A DNA stretch of 5,376 bases from Sphaerochaeta sp. (GTDB taxonomy: Bacteria > Spirochaetota > Spirochaetia > Sphaerochaetales > Sphaerochaetaceae). Shown here piece after piece: positions 1 through 3,385 of the stretch. The first letter of the stretch is position 1. Every line of letters starts with the position of its first letter. Position numbers and translations under genes: made by a program. The notes beneath the pieces are model-generated. The model had not been told where the DNA came from and did not search any database. It was given only the letters and a program-made list of their open reading frames with translations. Where the stretch lies: positions 1-5,376 of the forward strand of contig DMOO01000013.1 in assembly GCA_003456855.1 (NCBI GenBank). Direction: 5' to 3'.

Positions 1-157
1 CCTGCTCCATCCAGTCCATTGTGGCTTCGCCGTTGTCAACCTCTCCGATCCTGTGGTTCTCTCCGGTGTAGTAGAGGATCCTTTCGGTCGTTGTGGTCTT
101 GCCCGCATCTATGTGGGCAATTATTCCTATATTTCTTGTCTTGTTATCTGAAGTCAT
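1..157 (-). CDS. fusA: Elongation factor G, N-terminal part (runs off the left edge)
   Basis: Translational GTPase that drives ribosome translocation and, with ribosome recycling factor, splits ribosomes in the cytoplasm. Only the first 52 codons are inside the window. The translation begins [20 protein letters not shown] and contains the G1/P-loop AHIDAGKTT (residues 14-22) and the following [10 protein letters not shown] and [10 protein letters not shown] segments leading into switch I, which are diagnostic for EF-G and distinguish it from EF-Tu, LepA and TypA. The ATG at 157-155 is the natural start because the usual short tail precedes the P-loop. No Shine-Dalgarno sequence lies upstream; instead a -10-like box ends 6 nt before the ATG, so the mRNA may be leaderless. 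The gene is divergent from the DUF1848 gene. Some bacteria, including spirochaetes, carry more than one EF-G paralogue, and this fragment cannot say which one it is. Confidence 0.93.
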   Translation of the reverse strand, partial: MTSDNKTRNIGIIAHIDAGKTTTTERILYYTGENHRIGEVDNGEATMDWMEQ

Positions 158-159
158 GC

Positions 160-176
160 GCACAATCTAGCACAAT
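160..176. repeat. Direct repeat GCACAAT x2, 10-bp period
   Basis: GCACAAT occurs at 160-166 and again at 170-176, one helical turn apart. The first copy overlaps the fusA -10 box and predicted start point; the second lies in the fusA spacer against the -35 box of the divergent promoter. It could be a regulator site on one DNA face or a chance short duplication. Confidence 0.4.
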
Positions 177-192
177 TTGCCGTATTTGTTAA
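164..192 (-). promoter_or_regulatory. Predicted fusA promoter, leaderless type
   Basis: On the minus strand, TTAACA (192-187, 5 of 6 matches to TTGACA) is followed by exactly 17 bp and then TAGATT (169-164, 4 of 6 matches to TATAAT). TGC immediately precedes the -10 box, giving an extended -10. Only 6 nt (163-158) separate the -10 box from the fusA ATG, so the predicted +1 falls on or next to the A of the start codon. This is a sequence-based inference; a promoter further upstream, inside the DUF1848 gene, is not excluded. Confidence 0.5.
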
Positions 193-205
193 TTGGTAAT
201 ATAAT
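177..205 (+). promoter_or_regulatory. Predicted promoter of the DUF1848 gene, leaderless type
   Basis: TTGCCG (177-182) and a perfect TATAAT (200-205) are separated by 17 bp. The predicted +1 is about 212, one nucleotide before the ATG at 213, so the transcript would be leaderless or nearly so. No Shine-Dalgarno sequence precedes 207 or 213. The -35 box lies inside the spacer of the divergent fusA promoter, and the fusA -35 box lies inside the spacer of this one. Confidence 0.62.
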
Positions 206-212
206 AATGGGT

Positions 213-1145
213 ATGATCATAAACACAGGCCAGAGGACGGACATTCCTGCATTCTACTCGAAGTGGTTCGCCAACCGACTCAAGGATGGCTTCGTCTGTG
301 TGCGCAACCCCTACAATCCAAGCCAGGTCAGCCGCTACAGGCTGGACCCGTCCGTTGTGGACTGCATAGGCTTCTGCACCAAGAACCCGGTTCCGATGTT
401 CGAGTACATGGATCTGCTTCAGCCCTACGGCCAGTTCTGGTATGTGACCATAACTCCATACGGGCGAGACATAGAGCCAAACGTTCCTGACAAGCACAAG
501 CTTCTTGACGACTTCTGCGAGCTCTCCGACCTTGTGGGTGTGAACAGGGTGGGCTGGCGCTACGACCCGATCTTCATCTCCAGGAAGTACAGCTACGACT
601 ACCACCTTAGGGCCTTCGAGACCATGGCCTCAGCCCTGGATGGCTACACGGACAATGTGGTCATAAGCTTCATAGACCTCTACGCCAAGGTCAAGCGCAA
701 CTTCCCGGAGGTCCAGGATGTTGAGGAGGCTGACAGGCTCTCCCTTGGAAAGGCCATCATCGCCATTGCAAAGAGCCACCACATGGTTGTCCGACCCTGC
801 GGCGAGGGGACGGAGCTTGAGCAGTTCGGGGCTGACTGCGGAGGCTGCATGACAATCCCGATCTACGAGAGGGCCATAGGCTACAAGCTCAACGTGCCTC
901 CATTCAAGCCCTCCAGGAACAACTGCGGCTGCTACATCTCCTGTGACATCGGAGCCTACGACACATGCCAGCACATGTGCCGCTACTGCTATGCCAACAA
1001 TGACTACGATGCCGTAAGGCGCAATGCCAGAAAACACAACCCATCATCCCCGTTCCTGATAGGGGACATCCAGAGCGGAGATGTGGTCCATGATGTGGAG
1101 CAGTACTCCTTCAAGGATTCACAGCTGCCGCTTTTTAGTTTATAA
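213..1145 (+). CDS. DUF1848 family protein, cysteine-rich, radical-SAM-like CX3CX2C motif
   Basis: A 310-residue cytoplasmic protein recognised as DUF1848 from the N-terminal RTDIPAFYSKWF block (from R8), the TKNPVPM block, TPYGRDIEP and the C-terminal DIGAYDTCQHMCRYCYAN. The last block holds C252-x3-C256-x2-C259 with an aromatic residue before the final Cys, the spacing that binds the 4Fe-4S cluster in radical SAM enzymes. Other cysteines are C196, C209/C212 and C238/C240/C244, so a second metal site is plausible. The biochemical function of the family is not known to me; an iron-sulfur or radical enzyme is inference. Family members begin MII-(S/N)-x-x-RTDIPAFY, which favours the ATG at 213. 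An in-frame ATG at 207 and a TTG at 177 exist, but 177 coincides with the predicted -35 box and 207 lies directly against the -10 box. The gene is divergent from fusA, and its stop codon overlaps the -10 box of the next gene. Confidence 0.85.
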   Translation: MIINTGQRTDIPAFYSKWFANRLKDGFVCVRNPYNPSQVSRYRLDPSVVDCIGFCTKNPVPMFEYMDLLQPYGQFWYVTITPYGRDIEPNVPDKHKLLDDFCELSDLVGVNRVGWRYDPIFISRKYSYDYHLRAFETMASALDGYTDNVVISFIDLYAKVKRNFPEVQDVEEADRLSLGKAIIAIAKSHHMVVRPCGEGTELEQFGADCGGCMTIPIYERAIGYKLNVPPFKPSRNNCGCYISCDIGAYDTCQHMCRYCYANNDYDAVRRNARKHNPSSPFLIGDIQSGDVVHDVEQYSFKDSQLPLFSL

Positions 1146-1146
1146 T
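1118..1146 (+). promoter_or_regulatory. Predicted promoter of the inhibitor gene, leaderless type
   Basis: TTCACA (1118-1123, 5 of 6 matches to TTGACA), a 17-bp spacer and a perfect TATAAT (1141-1146). It sits at the end of the DUF1848 coding sequence: the TAA stop at 1143-1145 is part of the -10 box. Only 8 nt separate the -10 box from the ATG at 1155, giving a predicted +1 near 1153 and a leader of 0-2 nt. There is no Shine-Dalgarno sequence between the two genes. Confidence 0.6.
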
Positions 1147-1154
1147 CAAGCTCC

Positions 1155-1625
1155 ATGAAGAATAAAGTCAATTCCTTCGCCATTGTCATGATCGCTTTGG
1201 TGCTAATTGTCCTTGCCGGTCTGGTCCTGGGCTTTGTAGCCGGAAGCGCCGAAGCAAGGAAGAAGAGCCACGAGCTCAGGGGCGACGGCTACTACATCTA
1301 CTGCAGAAAGGGCAACAACGCCTACATGGAGCTTGAGGGCAACCCGACCACAGGCTTCGACTGGTATGTGGAAACAGTGCCGGAGGGCCTTGAGCTGGTC
1401 AGCCGGAAGTACAGCCCATCCGACAAGTCCGGCAAGCTGGCCGGAGCCGGCGGAATCTCCACCATCTGCTTCAAGGCCAGGGCAGGCGGTGTGTTCACAG
1501 TGGATCTTGTCTACAAGAGAAACTGGGAGGGAGGAGAGACCGCCAAGGTCCTAAGCCTCCAGGTCAGCGCAGTCAAGGACTCCAAGGGCCGCATAAAGAT
1601 CAATGGCCTGAAAGTCATTGAATGA
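1155..1625 (+). CDS. Chagasin-like cysteine-protease inhibitor (I42 family), membrane-anchored or exported
   Basis: A 156-residue protein. Residues 8-29 form a hydrophobic segment that is either a signal peptide or an N-terminal anchor, and the rest should lie outside the cytoplasmic membrane. The mature part carries the three inhibitory loops of chagasin in order: NPTTGFDW (residues 63-70), the glycine loop GAGG (97-100), and R122-N123-W124 in YKRNWEGG, where the family consensus is RPW. Chagasin-family proteins are Ig-fold, tight-binding, reversible inhibitors of papain-family (C1) cysteine proteases; that this protein inhibits such enzymes is inferred from these loops. The Pro-to-Asn change in the third loop is a small departure from consensus. 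No protease gene is visible in the window, so the target could be an endogenous envelope protease or one from a host or competitor. The start lies 9 nt after the previous stop, without a Shine-Dalgarno sequence but with its own -10 box just upstream, so it is probably transcribed separately. Confidence 0.85.
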   Translation: MKNKVNSFAIVMIALVLIVLAGLVLGFVAGSAEARKKSHELRGDGYYIYCRKGNNAYMELEGNPTTGFDWYVETVPEGLELVSRKYSPSDKSGKLAGAGGISTICFKARAGGVFTVDLVYKRNWEGGETAKVLSLQVSAVKDSKGRIKINGLKVIE

Positions 1626-1651
1626 TTTAAAAAATTTATCTTTACATGAAA

Positions 1652-1677
1652 AAGGGACTTCCAAACGGAAGTCCCTT
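1652..1677. terminator. Bidirectional intrinsic terminator between convergent genes
   Basis: A perfect 11-bp stem, AAGGGACTTCC / GGAAGTCCCTT, with the loop AAAC. On the minus strand it is followed by a run of five Ts, counting the last two stem bases, so it should terminate the TPR gene well; it lies about 20 nt past that gene's stop. On the plus strand the tail is GGTCTTTG, a weaker U-tract, but it is still the only candidate for the inhibitor gene, 26 nt after its stop. Confidence 0.85.
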
Positions 1678-1697
1678 GGTCTTTGTTGATGTGTCTC

Positions 1698-2588
1698 TTA
1701 CTTTGACCACTGGGCGATCAGATCCTGGATCTCCTCATAGTTGTCATCGTCGCTCTTCGTGTGGTACTTGGCTACGTTGTAGACCGCCTGGGCGTATTTC
1801 AGAATGACCAGAGCCTCCTGTCTGTCGCTCATGGCGCTGAGCTTCGTCTTTGTCCAGATAGGCATTGCATCGGCTCCGTTCGCTCCCTCGTAGTAGGCGT
1901 ACTTCTCTGTGTTGCTCTTGGTCTCATTCTCCCACTTCGTCTGGAGCTTGGCGATCTCTGTGGCTCTCTTCTTCGCTGACCAGTTGCGCTTGTAGAGCAT
2001 TTCGGCCAGTGCCTTGTAGGTTCCTCCGTAGATGACGTTTGAAGGGATGGTGTCGCAGGCTGCCCTTGCGTAGCTGATGGCCTTCTCATTCGATCTGCCC
2101 GGGACGGAGGAGTAGAGTACGGCAATGGTGTACCATGCCTCAGACGAGTCAAGGCAGTTGTAGGTGTCGAATACCTTCTTCAGGTTGTCGTCCATATCCC
2201 CGATCTTGCTCAGGGACGCTGTTATACCCTTCGTCTGTCCCCATCTTCCGATGTTGCAGCATTTCCACAGGTGCGCCATCGCACTTGGATTGGCAGCCAA
2301 CGACTGGTCAGCATAATCCTGTCCTTCCTCATAGATGGCCATCTTGGCCTTCTTCTCGCCATCGTCCAGCTGGTCTCCGAGATCGACGCATACACGTGAG
2401 AGCCTCCAGAGGACCTCCGCCTTCTCCTCGTTGGTCTTGGCCTGCGAGAGCATGCCCTTGAGGGTGTCATACACCTTCTGGTCGTCGATGTCCTTCACGT
2501 AGGTGTCGTCGACGGATGTGAAATCAAGTGCTGCGACTGCCAGGACGGCGATGAGCAGCACAACCAGCATAGAAACAACTTTCTTCAT
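1698..2588 (-). CDS. Exported TPR / RMD-like helical repeat protein
   Basis: A 296-residue protein with a clear signal peptide: MKK, then a hydrophobic stretch to about residue 20 ending AVAA. It is predicted to be periplasmic or envelope-located. The mature part is almost entirely alpha-helical, with TPR-like helix pairs at roughly 41-73, 85-117, 148-180 and 185-200. The stretch around A99-N100-P101 followed by MAHLWK resembles the 'LdPn..aHyWya' block of tetratricopeptide proteins related to eukaryotic RMD (regulator of microtubule dynamics) proteins. No enzyme motif is seen; a scaffold or protein-interaction role is the family norm. The exact family is uncertain. The start is the ATG at 2588-2586 because it is preceded by AAGGAGA and begins the signal peptide. 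The reading frame is open up to 2684, but that extension would bury the signal peptide and contains the predicted promoter. It is convergent with the inhibitor gene and divergent from the flavodoxin gene. Confidence 0.78.
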   Translation of the reverse strand: MKKVVSMLVVLLIAVLAVAALDFTSVDDTYVKDIDDQKVYDTLKGMLSQAKTNEEKAEVLWRLSRVCVDLGDQLDDGEKKAKMAIYEEGQDYADQSLAANPSAMAHLWKCCNIGRWGQTKGITASLSKIGDMDDNLKKVFDTYNCLDSSEAWYTIAVLYSSVPGRSNEKAISYARAACDTIPSNVIYGGTYKALAEMLYKRNWSAKKRATEIAKLQTKWENETKSNTEKYAYYEGANGADAMPIWTKTKLSAMSDRQEALVILKYAQAVYNVAKYHTKSDDDNYEEIQDLIAQWSK

Positions 2589-2593
2589 TGTTT

Positions 2594-2600
2594 TCTCCTT
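2594..2600 (-). promoter_or_regulatory. Ribosome binding site of the TPR gene
   Basis: AAGGAGA on the minus strand, 5 nt before the ATG at 2588. It decides the start against longer in-frame alternatives, and it shows that this genome also uses standard Shine-Dalgarno initiation. Confidence 0.8.
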
Positions 2601-2615
2601 AAATGTTGTATGCAA

Positions 2616-2644
2616 ATGATACCACGCTTTGTTTGCTTTTACAA
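2616..2644 (-). promoter_or_regulatory. Predicted promoter of the TPR gene
   Basis: On the minus strand, TTGTAA (2644-2639), 17 bp, then TATCAT (2621-2616). The predicted +1 lies near 2609, giving a leader of about 20 nt that includes the AAGGAGA site. Confidence 0.5.
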
Positions 2645-2667
2645 AAGCATTGTTGACAATTGCGTTT

Positions 2668-2685
2668 TTTGCACATTCATGCAAA
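2668..2685. repeat. Inverted repeat TTTGCA-N6-TGCAAA in the divergent intergenic region
   Basis: TTTGCA (2668-2673) and TGCAAA (2680-2685) are separated by 6 nt and overlap the -35 box and spacer of the predicted flavodoxin promoter. The octamer ATGCAAAT at 2679-2686 recurs at 2610-2617, just downstream of the -10 box of the divergent TPR promoter. It may be an operator; the half-sites are short and AT-rich enough that chance is possible. Confidence 0.3.
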
Positions 2686-2697
2686 TATTAGTATACT
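2669..2697 (+). promoter_or_regulatory. Predicted flavodoxin promoter
   Basis: TTGCAC (2669-2674), 17 bp, then TATACT (2692-2697, 5 of 6 matches to TATAAT). The predicted +1 is near 2704, giving a leader of about 15 nt that consists almost only of the ribosome binding site. The -35 match is modest. Confidence 0.42.
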
Positions 2698-2705
2698 CAA
2701 CGTCA

Positions 2706-2714
2706 GAGAGGTGA
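2706..2714 (+). promoter_or_regulatory. Ribosome binding site of the flavodoxin gene
   Basis: GAGAGGTGA, complementary to the 16S anti-Shine-Dalgarno core, ends 4 nt before the ATG at 2719 and supports that start. Confidence 0.7.
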
Positions 2715-2718
2715 AACC

Positions 2719-3216
2719 ATGAAGAGCATTGTAATCTATTTCTCACTTGATTCAGGGTCCGGAAAGAAGGGGAGCACCAGAATCGTCGCAGAGAAGATCG
2801 CCGATATGATGGGCGGCAACATCGCAAGGATCGAGCCTGAGATCAAATACTCGACAGACTATGACGAGTGCTGCAAGAGAGCCAAGTACGAGATCGATGA
2901 GAACATCCATCCCCAGATCAAGTCCATCTCCATGGATTTCAACGAGTATGACACCGTCTTCATCGGATTCCCGATCTGGTACAGAACATATCCAAGACCG
3001 GTTGCATCATTCATCGACGGAGTGGACCTTGCAGGCAAGAAGGTGATCCCGTTCTGCACCAACGAGGAGGGGGCCTTCGGAACAGCCGACCTGGAGCTCG
3101 GAACTGTGGTCAAGGCGAAGGGTTCCAAGACCGAGATGGGAATCGCCGTCAAGAGCTTCAACGCAGAGACCTGTGACAGTGCGCTGAAGACCTGGCTCTC
3201 CAGGGTGGCGCGCTGA
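2719..3216 (+). CDS. Flavodoxin family protein
   Basis: A 165-residue cytoplasmic protein with the alpha/beta flavodoxin fold, expected to bind FMN and act as an electron carrier or small flavin reductase. The first strand is IVIYFSL (residues 4-10). It is followed by the phosphate-binding loop, here a longer S-G-S-G-K-K-G-S-T (12-20) instead of the short SxTGNT type, and helix RIVAEKIADMM. The second flavin loop is IGFPIWYRTYPRPV with P85-I86-W87-Y88, W87 being the likely ring-stacking residue. The third is PFCTNEEGAFGTADLEL from about residue 111. Length and motif spacing fit the flavodoxin_4-type proteins common in anaerobes. The protein looks complete, ending in a Trp-Leu helix (TWLSRVAR), and has its own promoter and Shine-Dalgarno site. 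Its stop codon is followed, in the same frame, by what looks like the tail of an unrelated ABC ATPase gene. The physiological partner cannot be deduced from the neighbours. Confidence 0.85.
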   Translation: MKSIVIYFSLDSGSGKKGSTRIVAEKIADMMGGNIARIEPEIKYSTDYDECCKRAKYEIDENIHPQIKSISMDFNEYDTVFIGFPIWYRTYPRPVASFIDGVDLAGKKVIPFCTNEEGAFGTADLELGTVVKAKGSKTEMGIAVKSFNAETCDSALKTWLSRVAR

Positions 3217-3288
3217 AACATCAGCTTCTCAATCCCGAACGAGAGCATCTATCTCTTTGACGGCGAGACTGAGAAAGTCATCAAATGA
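3217..3288 (+). pseudogene. Remnant: C-terminus of a MalK/UgpC/MsmX-type ABC transporter ATPase
   Basis: Directly after the flavodoxin TGA, in the same frame, 23 codons encode NISFSIPNESIYLFDGETEK plus VIK and then TGA. The pattern h-x-h-h-F-D-x-x-T-x-x-x-I at the extreme end matches the last strand of the regulatory (TOBE/OB) domain of sugar-importer ATPases, which typically end in '..haFFDpeTgkaI'. It has no start codon and no upstream ATPase sequence, since the flavodoxin occupies that space. I read it as the tail of a lost gene, with a recombination junction near 3210-3217. The match is short and recognised by eye; a chance open stretch or a longer ancestral flavodoxin C-terminus is the alternative. 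Confidence 0.45.
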
Positions 3289-3314
3289 CAATCACCAGAA
3301 TTGTTGCTCATAGC

Positions 3315-3345
3315 GTTTATGCTCTCGGGAATCGGGAGCATAAAC
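3315..3345 (+). terminator. Long hairpin downstream of the flavodoxin/remnant; terminator-like but without adjacent U-tract
   Basis: GTTTATGCTCTCG pairs with CGGGAGCATAAAC over 13 bp, including one G-T pair, with the loop GGAAT. The nearest T-run (TTATTTTTTTAC) starts about 13 nt further on, so this is not a textbook intrinsic terminator. It lies 98 nt after the flavodoxin stop, 26 nt after the ATPase remnant stop and 40 nt before the next gene. It may be the former terminator of the lost ATPase gene or an RNA-stabilising stem. Confidence 0.5.
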
Positions 3346-3375
3346 TGTATTAACTGGTTATTTTTTTACAAAATC

Positions 3376-3380
3376 GGAGG
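3376..3380 (+). promoter_or_regulatory. Ribosome binding site of the modular exported protein
   Basis: GGAGG ends 5 nt before the ATG at 3386 and fixes that start. I see no convincing -35/-10 pair between the hairpin and this site. Confidence 0.82.
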
Positions 3381-3385
3381 ATTAT

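Noticed and set aside
177..212. Extended DUF1848 start at TTG 177 or ATG 207
   Set aside because: Family members begin directly at MII..RTDIPAFY, TTG 177 coincides with the predicted -35 box, and the residues added before 213 look non-coding. ATG 207 remains possible but would lie upstream of the predicted +1.
189..1037. Two minus-strand open frames (138 and 135 codons) inside the DUF1848 gene
   Set aside because: Both are antisense to a gene with clear family motifs, show no recognisable domain, and arise from the GC-skewed codon use of the sense strand.
1829..2470. Arg/Pro/Ser-rich open frames on both strands within the TPR gene
   Set aside because: Their composition is typical of out-of-frame readings, and they overlap a gene with a signal peptide, promoter, ribosome binding site and terminator.
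2653..2658. Perfect TTGACA as a -35 box for the flavodoxin gene
   Set aside because: At 16-18 bp downstream there is only ATTCAT/TTCATG/TCATGC, a poor -10 match. The TTGCAC-N17-TATACT pair nearer the gene fits better.
2589..2684. 32-residue N-terminal extension of the TPR protein
   Set aside because: The extension would put the signal peptide in the interior and has no ribosome binding site. The strong AAGGAGA site sits before the internal ATG, and the extension spans the predicted promoter.
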